A stretch of 51,988 bases of DNA from Prevotella sp. (lineage in GTDB: Bacteria; Bacteroidota; Bacteroidia; Bacteroidales; Bacteroidaceae), in NCBI GenBank assembly GCA_017445845.1, contig JAFSRY010000031.1, positions 1-51,988 on the forward strand, written 5' to 3'. Of the stretch, positions 43,043 to 51,855 are shown piece after piece. The notes under the pieces are model-generated. The model had not been told where the DNA came from and searched no databases. It was given only the letters and a program-made list of their open reading frames with translations. A program made the translations under genes and the position numbers. The first letter of the stretch is position 1. Each line of letters starts with the position of its first letter.

Positions 43043-44265
43043 TAGACCCTAAGCAGATAAAGATTTCCGACTATAACTATTCATTGCCCGACGAGCGCAT
43101 CGCAAAGTTTCCCTTGGCACGTCGCGACGAGAGCAAGCTCCTTATATATAATAAAGGTGTGGTCAGCGAGGATGTTTTCAAGCACCTGCCCGACCACCTG
43201 CCAGCTGGTGCCCTGATGGTGTTTAACAACACGAAGGTCATCCAGGCACGTCTGCATTTCCGTAAGGAAAGTGGAGCTCTGATAGAGGTTTTCCTTTTGG
43301 AACCCGCCGCACCCACAGACTATGAACTCATGTTCCAGTCGCGGGGTCGGTGTGCATGGTATTGTCTCGTCGGAAATCTGAAGAAATGGAAAGAAGGCAC
43401 GCTCGTTCGCGACATTGAAGTCGGCGGACGTCCTCTCTCGCTCAAGGCCACACGAGGCCCGATGCATGGCACCAGCCACCGCATCGACTTCGAGTGGAAT
43501 CGCGACAACGTGTCGTTGGCAGAACTCATCGATGTCGTCGGAGAACTGCCCATACCGCCATACCTTAACCGTAAGACCGAGGAAAGCGACAAGACCACCT
43601 ACCAGACAGTCTATTCGAAGATAAAAGGTTCTGTGGCAGCTCCGACGGCAGGCCTGCACTTCACACCGGAAGTGCTGCAGGCCCTCGACGCCCATGGCAT
43701 CGACCGCGAAGAGCTCACGCTCCATGTGGGAGCTGGAACCTTCAAGCCTGTCAAGAGCGAGGACATCGGCGGTCATGAGATGCACACCGAGTTTGTCAGC
43801 GTGCGCCGCTCGACGATAGAGAAACTCCTTCGTCACGGTTGCAAGGCCATCGCTGTGGGAACGACCTCCGTCCGAACCCTCGAGAGCCTCTATTATATGG
43901 GGGCGAAAGTGTTGCTGAAGCCCGAGCTATCGGAAGAGCAGCTGCACGTCGGTCAGTGGGAGCCCTACGAGCCGTCGCCGCTGGGTGAGTGGCCTTCCGT
44001 GGAGTCATCGTTGCAGGCATTGGCCGACTATCTCGACCGCCATCAGCTGGAAGTGTTACATTCCAGCACGCAAATCATCATTGCACCAGGTTATGAATAT
44101 AAAATCGTGCGTCGCCTCGTCACTAACTTCCATCAGCCGCAGAGCACGTTGCTCCTGCTCGTCAGTGCGTTTGTGAAAGGCGACTGGCGAACCATCTATG
44201 ACTATGCCCTTGCTCACGACTTCCGTTTTCTGAGCTATGGCGATTCTTCATTATTAATCCCTTAA
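43039..44265 (+). CDS. queA: tRNA S-adenosylmethionine ribosyltransferase-isomerase QueA
   Basis: A 408-residue enzyme that moves the ribosyl part of SAM to preQ1 in tRNA, making epoxyqueuosine. Family marks are SDYNYSLPDERIAKFP, VFNNTKVIQARL, YQTVYSKIKGSVAAPTAGLHF, the LTLHVGAGTFKPV segment, EFVSV and LVTNFHQPQSTLLLLVSAF. Somewhat longer than the E. coli protein (356), like other Bacteroidota copies. It overlaps the BatD-BatE stop (ATGA), so it may be read from the Bat promoter. QueH (24016) acts on its product. Confidence 0.95.
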   Translation: MIDPKQIKISDYNYSLPDERIAKFPLARRDESKLLIYNKGVVSEDVFKHLPDHLPAGALMVFNNTKVIQARLHFRKESGALIEVFLLEPAAPTDYELMFQSRGRCAWYCLVGNLKKWKEGTLVRDIEVGGRPLSLKATRGPMHGTSHRIDFEWNRDNVSLAELIDVVGELPIPPYLNRKTEESDKTTYQTVYSKIKGSVAAPTAGLHFTPEVLQALDAHGIDREELTLHVGAGTFKPVKSEDIGGHEMHTEFVSVRRSTIEKLLRHGCKAIAVGTTSVRTLESLYYMGAKVLLKPELSEEQLHVGQWEPYEPSPLGEWPSVESSLQALADYLDRHQLEVLHSSTQIIIAPGYEYKIVRRLVTNFHQPQSTLLLLVSAFVKGDWRTIYDYALAHDFRFLSYGDSSLLIP

Positions 44266-44270
44266 TTGTT

Positions 44271-45392
44271 ATGCTGAAAATAGGAGATAAAGTAAGGTTT
44301 CTGAGTACAACGGGAGGCGGACGTGTGGCTGGCTTCCAAGGTAAGAACATCGTTCTCGTTGAAGACGAGGACGGCTTTGAAATTCCCACCATGATGACCG
44401 ATGTCGTACCCGTCGAGAGTGATGACTATCAGTCTAAGCATGTTCTGACCAGCAAGGAGGCTGAGGCTGAACGCGAGAAAAACAAAGGCCGGAGCATCAA
44501 GTCGCTGATGGCCGAAACCTCTTCCATCGTAGATACCGATAATGAGCCCATCGACAAGGAAATTACCTTCCAGGCCCCTGCCGAAGAACGCAAAGGCGGC
44601 AACCAGCTCAGTTGCTACCTCGCCTTCGTGCCCATTGACATCAAGGAGATAACGAACACTCGCTTCGAGTGCTACATCGTCAACGACAGCAACTACTACA
44701 TCACCTATACATACCTCTGTGGGGAAGGCAACGCATGGACGCTGCGCAGTAGGGGAGAAGTCGAGCCCAACACCAAGGAGTTCATCGAGGAGTTCGGACG
44801 CGAAGACCTTAATACACTCGGCCGCGTGGCCATTCAGCTCATCGCTTGCAAACACGACAAGCCCTTTGCTCTGAAGCCTGCCGTAGAAGCACAGTTCCGC
44901 ATCGATCCCGTGAAGTTCTATAAACTCCACACCTTCCAGGAGAACGACTTCTTCGAGCAGAAAGCCCTGCTCTACACCATCATCGAGAACGACCGTGTCG
45001 CGCGGCCCTTGGTCGTCAATGCAGAGCGGCTGAAGGCAGAGATGTATCAGAAGGCCGCCGACGATACCAAACCCCGCCAACAGACCATCCGTCCGAGGAA
45101 AGAAGATGAAGGGGCTCTCGTCGTTGACCTCCATGCCCACGAACTGCTGGAGACAACGGCAGGAATGACGAATACCGATATTCTCAACTACCAGCTCGAC
45201 GTCTTCAGGAAGGCCATGCAGGAACACATCAAGGAGAAAGGAAAGAAAATCATTTTCATCCACGGTAAGGGAGAGGGCGTGCTCCGTGCGGCTCTCATCA
45301 ATGAATTGCGCTATCGTTTCAAACCCTGCACCTATCAGGATGCATCGTTCCAGGAATATGGCTTCGGTGCTACGCAGGTGAATGTAAAATAG
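44271..45392 (+). CDS. DUF2027 and Smr domain protein
   Basis: A 373-residue protein. The N-terminal 60 residues (IGDKVRFLSTTGGGRVAGFQGKN) resemble the beta domain that precedes Smr in Bacteroidota MutS2-like proteins. The central part (about 115-260) is DUF2027. The C-terminal Smr domain has VVDLHAHEL near 285, the LDVFRKAMQEHIKEKGKKIIFIHGKGEG stretch (here noted by ends LDVF and GKGEG) and YRFKPCTYQDASF. Smr domains cut or bind nucleic acids; this lone version lacks the MutS ATPase. It begins five bases after queA. Confidence 0.88.
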   Translation: MLKIGDKVRFLSTTGGGRVAGFQGKNIVLVEDEDGFEIPTMMTDVVPVESDDYQSKHVLTSKEAEAEREKNKGRSIKSLMAETSSIVDTDNEPIDKEITFQAPAEERKGGNQLSCYLAFVPIDIKEITNTRFECYIVNDSNYYITYTYLCGEGNAWTLRSRGEVEPNTKEFIEEFGREDLNTLGRVAIQLIACKHDKPFALKPAVEAQFRIDPVKFYKLHTFQENDFFEQKALLYTIIENDRVARPLVVNAERLKAEMYQKAADDTKPRQQTIRPRKEDEGALVVDLHAHELLETTAGMTNTDILNYQLDVFRKAMQEHIKEKGKKIIFIHGKGEGVLRAALINELRYRFKPCTYQDASFQEYGFGATQVNVK

Positions 45393-45430
45393 TATCCCCC
45401 TCCAATGGAGAGGTTGTGGGAGGTCTCTAA
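45393..45430. repeat. C/G-rich dispersed repeat upstream of nadE
   Basis: CCCCCTCCAATGGAGAGG followed by GTGGGAGGTCTCTAAA. It fills the gap between the DUF2027-Smr and nadE genes and resembles the copy at 35591 read from the other strand. Confidence 0.55.
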
Positions 45431-45445
45431 ATTAAAAAAACAAAT

Positions 45446-47455
45446 ATGAATTACGGTTTTATCAGAGTAGCCGCAGCCATACCTTCTGTCAAGGTAGCCG
45501 ATGTGGCCTATAACGTAGCACAGGTAAAGACGCAAATCCTCGAGGCTGAGGCTCAGGGCGTCGAAGTCATCGTGTTTCCCGAACTGACACTGACGGGCTA
45601 TACATGTCAGGACTTGTTCACACAGAAAATACTCATAGAAGAAGCTGAAGCCGGAGTGGCCGAGCTGATGGCTTTCACAAGAGAGAAACGAGTAGCCGTT
45701 ATCGTCGGCGTGCCCGTCGACACTGGAAAGATCCTGCTCAACTGCGCCGTCGTCATCAGCCAGGGTGAACTGCTGGGTATCGTACCCAAGCGCTATCTGC
45801 CCAACTACAGTGAGTTCTACGAAAAGCGGTGGTTCGCTTCGGCACAAGACTACAACGACGGAGAACCCATCACCTATGCCGGTGTGACACGCATCGTGTA
45901 CACAGGACCGACCCTGTTCACAACGTTGTCGGGAGTCCGCTATGGTGTCGAGATCTGTGAAGACGTGTGGGCACCCGTACCACCCAGCAACCATCTGGCA
46001 TTGGCCGGAGCTGACCTCATCTTCAACCTCTCCTCCAGCGACGAACTCGCCGGAAAGCACGCCTACCTAAAAGCCCTGTTGGCCAACCAATCGGCACGCA
46101 CCATATGCGGCTATATATACAGTAGCAGCGGCTTCGGAGAGTCAACGCAGGACGTCGTCTATGGCGGCAACGCCATCATATTTGAAAACGGCCGCCTGCT
46201 CGCAGAGTCAGAGCGCTTCTCCTTTGAACCCCAAATACGCATTGCCGACATCGACATCGAGATGCTACATGCCGAACGGAGAAAAAACACCACCTACGTC
46301 AACGCACAGCGGAATGAAGTATCCGCCCAAAGCCTCACCCCCGGCCAATTCCACTCGGACTTCTGCCCCTCGGGAAGCGAGGGGTTAAAAGAGGAGATGG
46401 AGGTTACTGTAGGTGAGTTGGACAGAGGTGAGACTTCCCTCTTCCGCTTCGTCTCTCCGACACCGTTTATCCCTTCGAGCAATAACATGCAACCAGCTTG
46501 CGAAGAGATTCTCAATATTCAGGTGGCAGGACTCGCAAAACGCCTCGTCCATATCGGTTGCAAGACCGTCGTCCTGGGCATTAGTGGCGGACTCGACTCC
46601 ACACTCGCACTCCTCGTGTGCGTGCGTACATTTGATAAATTAGGTTGGGAGCGCAAAGGTATCGTCGGCATCACCATGCCAGGCTTCGGCACCTCCGACC
46701 GCACCTATCATAACGCACTGGCACTGATGAACGAACTCAGCATCACCCAGCGGGAAATCGGCATTGCAAAAGCCGTGCGCCAGCACTTTGAGGACATCGG
46801 TCACGACATCAACAACCACGACGTGACCTACGAAAACGCACAGGCTCGCGAACGCACACAGATTCTGATGGATGTAGCCAATCAGCTGAATGGTCTTGTC
46901 ATCGGCACCGGCGACCTCTCCGAACTCGCCCTCGGCTGGTGCACATACAACGGCGACCACATGTCGATGTATGCCGTTAACGCCAGTGTGCCCAAGACTC
47001 TCATACAGCACCTCGTGCGCTATATCGCTACTACCAATAGCGACCAACCGACCAAGACGCTCCTCTTCGACATCGTCGACACCCCCATCAGCCCCGAACT
47101 CACACCTGCCGACAACGAAGGACTCATAGCCCAAAAGACCGAAGACATAGTAGGTCCCTACGAGCTCCACGACTTCTTCCTCTTCTACACTCTGCGTTAT
47201 GGATTCCGCCCACGGAAGATACATTTCCTTGCCCTCCATGCCTTTGAAGGTAAATACGACTCGGCAACCATAGCCCGTTGGCTGCGTACTTTCTGCCGAC
47301 GCTTCTTCACCCAGCAGTTCAAACGTTCTTGTCTGCCCGACGGACCGAAAGTGGGTAGTGTCAGCCTCTCGCCGCGTGGCGACTGGCGAATGCCCAGCGA
47401 CGCCTCCGTCCAGTTGTGGATGAAAGAATGCGAGGAGATTGGAAATGAGAAATGA
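45446..47455 (+). CDS. nadE: Glutamine-dependent NAD+ synthetase
   Basis: A 669-residue enzyme. The N-terminal nitrilase-type glutaminase has its Glu in FPELTLTGY (about 45), Lys in VPKRYLPNY (about 115) and Cys in VEICEDVW (about 171). The C-terminal synthetase has the ATP pyrophosphatase loop LGISGGLDST (about 375). It makes NAD from nicotinate adenine dinucleotide and glutamine. A segment near residues 305-335 (CPSGSEGLKEEMEV and after) is coded by a C/G-rich repeat with a 7-bp hairpin (46366-46384) and lies in the linker between domains. The stop lies in a 7-bp tandem repeat. Confidence 0.94.
   Translation: MNYGFIRVAAAIPSVKVADVAYNVAQVKTQILEAEAQGVEVIVFPELTLTGYTCQDLFTQKILIEEAEAGVAELMAFTREKRVAVIVGVPVDTGKILLNCAVVISQGELLGIVPKRYLPNYSEFYEKRWFASAQDYNDGEPITYAGVTRIVYTGPTLFTTLSGVRYGVEICEDVWAPVPPSNHLALAGADLIFNLSSSDELAGKHAYLKALLANQSARTICGYIYSSSGFGESTQDVVYGGNAIIFENGRLLAESERFSFEPQIRIADIDIEMLHAERRKNTTYVNAQRNEVSAQSLTPGQFHSDFCPSGSEGLKEEMEVTVGELDRGETSLFRFVSPTPFIPSSNNMQPACEEILNIQVAGLAKRLVHIGCKTVVLGISGGLDSTLALLVCVRTFDKLGWERKGIVGITMPGFGTSDRTYHNALALMNELSITQREIGIAKAVRQHFEDIGHDINNHDVTYENAQARERTQILMDVANQLNGLVIGTGDLSELALGWCTYNGDHMSMYAVNASVPKTLIQHLVRYIATTNSDQPTKTLLFDIVDTPISPELTPADNEGLIAQKTEDIVGPYELHDFFLFYTLRYGFRPRKIHFLALHAFEGKYDSATIARWLRTFCRRFFTQQFKRSCLPDGPKVGSVSLSPRGDWRMPSDASVQLWMKECEEIGNEK
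46365..46403. repeat. C/G-rich hairpin repeat inside nadE
   Basis: CCCCTCG (46366-46372) pairs with CGAGGGG (46378-46384) around GGAAG, followed by AAAAGAGGAGATGGAGG. It is in frame, in the linker between the glutaminase and synthetase domains. Confidence 0.55.
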
Positions 47456-47485
47456 GGAATGAGGAATGAGAAATGAGAAATGAAC
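47441..47485. repeat. 7-bp tandem repeat across the nadE/esterase junction
   Basis: Six units of GAAATGA or GGAATGA with ATG at 47445, 47452, 47459, 47466, 47473 and 47480. It supplies the nadE stop (47453-47455) and the start codon of the next gene (47473). As 7 is not a multiple of 3, gain or loss of a unit would change which ATG is in frame. Confidence 0.8.
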
Positions 47486-48540
47486 AGGTAGCAAATCGGC
47501 AGAAACTCTCCTCCTTAGGTGGGGGCGGTGGAGGTTTTCTCCTCCTTTTTCTGTTCTTTTCTCTCTTTAAGGCGACAGCACAGGAGCCTGTGCAACTGTC
47601 GAAAATAAACAGGCAGAAAACATTCCGCCACACCGTGCCCGCGGGCAACTATAGCGGCATCACGTCCATAGGCGGCGACCGCTATGCCATCGTCAGCGAC
47701 AAAGCTCCTGAGTTAGGGTTCTTCCTCTTTCATATCTCCATCGACAGCATTACGGGAACGCTCCGTGATGTTGTGTGCGAAGGTTTTGTCGGTGCGGCTT
47801 CTGGCTCAGGGGCTCATGATCTCGAAGCCATCACCTTCGTGCCCGACCGCCGGACCCTCTTCCTTGCCGACGAAGCCACCACCATCAGCGAATACACCCT
47901 CGACGGACAGCCCACCGGCCGCAGTCTACCCCTTCAGATGTATGGGAACCTGAATAAGAACTATGGCTTGGAGTCGCTCACCTATAATGCCCAGACCCAC
48001 CGCTTCTGGACCTGCAACGAGGCAGCCCCCATCCGCCTGCAAGCCTTCGACGAACAGTTGCAGCCCATAGACTCCTATACCTATCCCTTAGACACCCCCA
48101 AGGCGGCCCATCGCAAAGCTGCGAGTAAGCGAGGACAATCTGAGCTTGCTCAGAGATTTCCGGGCGAGAGCAGGTTATCGAAAGCCCGCAACTACGCCCA
48201 CGGCGTGAGCGAACTGCTGGCATTGTCCGATGGGGCATTATTAGTGTTAGAGCGCGAGTTCTATGTGCCCAAACGGAAGGTTGGCGCATGGGTCATTAAC
48301 AAACTCTATCAGTATTTTCCCGACAGCGAAGCCACCAAGCACCTCGTCGCACAGTGGAAGACACGCCTGAACCTCACCCGACGCGCACTCGCCAACTACG
48401 AAGGCATGTGCCTCGGACCCCGACTCGCCGACGGACGACAAGTCATCATCCTCGTCAGTGACTCACAAAACCAATATGCAGGTATCTTGCGCGACTACTT
48501 CAAAACCATTGTCATAGAACGGAATGACAATAGACGGTGA
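47473..48540 (+). CDS. Phytase-like esterase domain protein, secreted
   Basis: A 355-residue exported protein. The body fits the esterase-like/phytase-like beta-propeller family: SGITSIGGDRYAIVSDKAP, HDLEAITFVPDRRTLFLADE, YGLESLTYN and LANYEGMCLGPRL. Substrate unknown. The N-terminus is odd: before the hydrophobic core LLLFLFFSLFKATAQ it has MRNEQVANRQKLSSLGGGGGG, coded by the 7-bp repeat and a G-rich repeat (47505-47545). The true start may be later or the signal may be weakened. A second odd stretch, AAHRKAASKRGQ to GESRLSKA (about 213-240), looks like a repeat-derived insertion. Confidence 0.8.
   Translation: MRNEQVANRQKLSSLGGGGGGFLLLFLFFSLFKATAQEPVQLSKINRQKTFRHTVPAGNYSGITSIGGDRYAIVSDKAPELGFFLFHISIDSITGTLRDVVCEGFVGAASGSGAHDLEAITFVPDRRTLFLADEATTISEYTLDGQPTGRSLPLQMYGNLNKNYGLESLTYNAQTHRFWTCNEAAPIRLQAFDEQLQPIDSYTYPLDTPKAAHRKAASKRGQSELAQRFPGESRLSKARNYAHGVSELLALSDGALLVLEREFYVPKRKVGAWVINKLYQYFPDSEATKHLVAQWKTRLNLTRRALANYEGMCLGPRLADGRQVIILVSDSQNQYAGILRDYFKTIVIERNDNRR
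47505..47545. repeat. C/G-rich dispersed repeat in the esterase N-terminus
   Basis: CTCTCCTCCTTAGGTGGGGGCGGTGGAGG: C-rich arm, TTAG centre, G-rich arm, the same layout as the 35591 copy. It codes for SSLGGGGGG in the signal peptide region. Confidence 0.55.
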
Positions 48541-48603
48541 AAGAAAAAACACCGAAAATAACAATTTTCCCCTTGCTGACTCAGGAAAATCGATAAAAAT
48601 GAG

Positions 48604-48611
48604 TATCTTTG
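48604..48611 (+). promoter_or_regulatory. TAnnTTTG promoter of the MmeI-like gene
   Basis: TATCTTTG, 28 bases before the ATG at 48640. Confidence 0.7.
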
Positions 48612-48639
48612 CAGCATTAATAACTCCCAATCAAGTAAT

Positions 48640-51555
48640 ATGATGACGGAAAAGCAAATGGCTGTTGCCGCTGCTGGTTTTGCACAACGGTGGAAAGGCA
48701 GAGGATATGAGAAGGGTGATTCTCAAATCTTCTGGACAGAACTCTTGACGGAAGTGTTTGGCATCGAGAATCCCAGTACCTTCATCCGTTTTGAAGAGCA
48801 AGTGAAAGTTGATAAAACCAACTTTATCGACGGTCATATCCCTTCTACTAAAGTCCTCATTGAGCAAAAGTCATTGGGAAAGGACTTGCGCAAGGGCATC
48901 GTTCAGAGTGACGGCTCGATATTAAATCCTTTTCAGCAGGCAAAGCGCTACACCATAGAACTGAAATACTCTGAGCGTCCCCGTTGGATTGTGACCTGCA
49001 ACTTCTCAGAGTTTCTTGTCTATGATATGGAGCAACCCAATGGTGAGCCTGAACAGATATTGCTTGAAAACTTGGGTAAGGAGTATTACCGTCTGTTGTT
49101 TCTTGTAGATGCTACGAACGAGCATCTGAGTAAAGAGATGCAGGTGTCAATGCAGGCTGGTGATATTGTCGGAAAAATCTATGAGGCACTGCTTGGACAA
49201 TACAATGATAACTCCCCCGAAGCTTTGCGGTGGCTGAATATCCTTTGTGTCCGCATTGTCTTCTGTCTTTATGCAGAAGATGCCGGGGTGTTTACTCACG
49301 ACCAGTTCCACGACTATCTGGTGCGCTATGAGGCAGAGGATTTGCGCAGTGCATTGATACGATTGTTTGAGGTGTTGAATACGCCGACAGACCAGCGGAG
49401 CAAATATCTGAAAGACGACTTGAAGGCCTTCCCTTATACCAATGGCGGCCTGTTTGAAGAACAGATAGAGATACCGCAGTTTACCGAGGAACTCAAGCAG
49501 ACTTTGCTGAAAAAAGCCAGCCTTGACTTCGACTGGAGCGAGATCTCGCCAACCATCTTTGGAGCTGTCTTTGAGAGTACCCTCAACCCCGAAACCCGTC
49601 GCAGTGGCGGAATGCATTACACGTCGATTGCCAACATCCATAAAGTCATTGACCCGCTTTTCTTGAATGACTTGCGTCGTGAACTCGACGAGATACTGGA
49701 AGAGAAGGTAGAGCGGCAACGCCAGAAAAAGCTCGATGCCTACCAAGACCGCTTGGCATCGATGACATTCCTCGACCCGGCTTGCGGTTCGGGTAACTTC
49801 CTTACTGAAACCTATCTTTCGCTACGCCGTCTGGAGAATGAGGTCATACGCGAGCGTCACCACGGACAGGCATTTATAGGTTTTGAGGAAGTTAACCCTA
49901 TCAAGGTGAGCATCCAGCAGTTCTATGGTATAGAAATCAACGACTTTGCTGTTACTGTAGCCACGACAGCCCTTTGGATTTCAGAAGCACAGATGCTTCG
50001 TGAAACCGAGAAGATTATCCGTCGCGACATTGACTTCCTGCCACTCAAGTCTTACACCAACATCCGGGAAGGTAATGCCTTGAGGATGGATTGGGACATG
50101 ATAGACGTGCCTTCAGACATACCGACAATTCATGCCAATAAAGTTCATTTGCTGATTGAGCCTGAGTCGATGAAAGCCAGCGAAGCAATTGTCAATCTTG
50201 ACGAAGTCAATGTAGTAACCAGACATTTCGATGGAGAACTAAAACCTGATGTGCAACGTTATAAAGTTGACTTTGATTATATCATGGGCAATCCGCCTTT
50301 TGTGGGAGCAAGATGGATGAGCAAAGAGCAAAAGGAGGACGTGTTGAAGATATTTGGCATAAAATGGGCAGGGGTAGGAGATTTGGATTATGTGGCTTGT
50401 TGGTATAAAAAAGCAGCAGACCTCATGCGCGGTACGAAGATAAAAACAGCATTGGTTTCCACGAATTCTATCACTCAAGGTGGAGCCGTCGCTAATTTGT
50501 GGAAACCTCTTTTTGAGCAAGGCATTAGTATTAACTTTGCTTGGCGTACTTTCCGCTGGGACAGTGAGGCCAGTCTGAAAGCCCATGTACATTGCGTTAT
50601 TGTCGGTTTCTCGTTCATCGTCGATGAAAAGAAAATGATTTATGTAAACGAGCAACAACAAGTAAGTGCGGATAACATCAATGGATACTTACTTAATGCT
50701 CCTGACATCTTCATTGAAAAGAGAATGAAACCTCTTTGTGATGTTCCAATGATTTATTTGGGTGGTCAGCCCATTGATGACGGCAACTTGGTGCTTACCC
50801 ACGCAGAAAAGGACGAACTTCTGAAGCATGAGCCGCAGGCAGAGCCCTTTATCCGCCCCTTCATGATGGGTAAGGACTTTATTGAAAGAAAACCACGCTA
50901 TTGCCTTTGGCTTAGAGGTGCCGACCCTTCTTTGCTTCGAAAATGTCCTCATGTGTTAGATCGGGTGGCAAAAGTAAAAGCCTTCAGGTCGTCGAGCAAC
51001 AGAAGTAGCACGCAGAAAGCTGCTGAAGACCCGACATTATTCGGAGCGCCCTTTGAGTGTAAGACCAAATATGTCGCATTGCCAAAGGTTTCTTCGGAAA
51101 ACCGAAAGTATATACCCATCGATTATCTGACACCCGACATTATCCCTGGCGACAAGCTATTCTGTCTGCAAGGTGCATCAGCCTACCATTTTGGCGTTCT
51201 GACAAGTAATGTCCACATGGCATGGATGAGAGCGGTATGTGGAAGGTTAAAAAGTGATTATAGCTATTCAAATACGATAGTCTACAACAACTTCCCTTGG
51301 CCGATGCCAACAGAAAAGCAGAAGGCTGAGATAGAGCAGACGGCACAAGCCATTCTTGACGCACGCGCCAAGTATCCTGACTCGTCGTTGGCTGATTTGT
51401 ATGATGAATTGACGATGCCCGTTGAGTTGCGCAAGGCTCATCAAGACAACGACCGTGCGGTGATGCAGGCTTACGGCTTCCCGGTGAAGTCTACCTTTAC
51501 GGAAAGTCAGTGTGTGGCAGAATTGTTCAAGTTATATACGAAATTGGCGAAGTGA
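48640..51555 (+). CDS. MmeI-like (type IIL) restriction-modification enzyme
   Basis: A 971-residue single-chain enzyme. The N-terminal nuclease has the PD-ExK type site D64-x10-E75-x-K77 (IDGHIPSTKVLIEQK), as in MmeI, whose site is D70..ExK82. The methylase has FLDPACGSGNFL near residue 380 and the catalytic MGNPPFVGAR near 549, thus an adenine N6 methylase. The region after about 610 (WRTFRWDSEASLKAHVHCVI onward) is the target-recognition part that sets both cutting and methylation. MmeI is 919 residues, so length fits. All key residues are present, so it is probably active. It stands alone with its own promoter. Confidence 0.9.
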   Translation: MMTEKQMAVAAAGFAQRWKGRGYEKGDSQIFWTELLTEVFGIENPSTFIRFEEQVKVDKTNFIDGHIPSTKVLIEQKSLGKDLRKGIVQSDGSILNPFQQAKRYTIELKYSERPRWIVTCNFSEFLVYDMEQPNGEPEQILLENLGKEYYRLLFLVDATNEHLSKEMQVSMQAGDIVGKIYEALLGQYNDNSPEALRWLNILCVRIVFCLYAEDAGVFTHDQFHDYLVRYEAEDLRSALIRLFEVLNTPTDQRSKYLKDDLKAFPYTNGGLFEEQIEIPQFTEELKQTLLKKASLDFDWSEISPTIFGAVFESTLNPETRRSGGMHYTSIANIHKVIDPLFLNDLRRELDEILEEKVERQRQKKLDAYQDRLASMTFLDPACGSGNFLTETYLSLRRLENEVIRERHHGQAFIGFEEVNPIKVSIQQFYGIEINDFAVTVATTALWISEAQMLRETEKIIRRDIDFLPLKSYTNIREGNALRMDWDMIDVPSDIPTIHANKVHLLIEPESMKASEAIVNLDEVNVVTRHFDGELKPDVQRYKVDFDYIMGNPPFVGARWMSKEQKEDVLKIFGIKWAGVGDLDYVACWYKKAADLMRGTKIKTALVSTNSITQGGAVANLWKPLFEQGISINFAWRTFRWDSEASLKAHVHCVIVGFSFIVDEKKMIYVNEQQQVSADNINGYLLNAPDIFIEKRMKPLCDVPMIYLGGQPIDDGNLVLTHAEKDELLKHEPQAEPFIRPFMMGKDFIERKPRYCLWLRGADPSLLRKCPHVLDRVAKVKAFRSSSNRSSTQKAAEDPTLFGAPFECKTKYVALPKVSSENRKYIPIDYLTPDIIPGDKLFCLQGASAYHFGVLTSNVHMAWMRAVCGRLKSDYSYSNTIVYNNFPWPMPTEKQKAEIEQTAQAILDARAKYPDSSLADLYDELTMPVELRKAHQDNDRAVMQAYGFPVKSTFTESQCVAELFKLYTKLAK

Positions 51556-51691
51556 TGGTCTGCCGATAATGTCAGGTGTTGAGTCGCTTGGAGGTTTAGA
51601 AAGATTAGTGTGAATGGTTTGTAACTTTTCTATACGACCAAACGACTAATCTCCTGAACGACTCTGCCATTGATGTCCTTTTCACCTTTCA
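51556..51691. other. Spacer after the MmeI-like gene
   Basis: CTATACGACCAAACGACTA (51631-51649) is an inverted copy, with one mismatch, of the sequence at 37619. No clear terminator or gene was found. Confidence 0.4.
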
Positions 51692-51835
51692 TTAATCCCC
51701 AAACTCTTTGATGAGTTTTTCGAGGGCTGGGTCCCGATTATCGGGCACCTTTGTCTACGCCCAATGTCTGTCGTTCTTTCCCGATGTAAGGAAAGCCAGC
51801 AGGATTTATGAAGCTTTTTCGATGTGTGTGAGAAT
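51692..51835 (-). pseudogene. Fragment of a decayed gene
   Basis: On the minus strand one frame reads SFINPAGFPYIGKERQTLGVD and, after a frameshift, another reads TKVPDNRDPALEKLIKEFGD before a TAA at 51692-51694. Both stretches look like real protein, the second like a C-terminal helix. I do not recognise the family. A frameshift and an in-frame stop between them suggest a remnant. Confidence 0.3.
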
Positions 51836-51855
51836 TGAGGGCGTGTCAGAATGAA

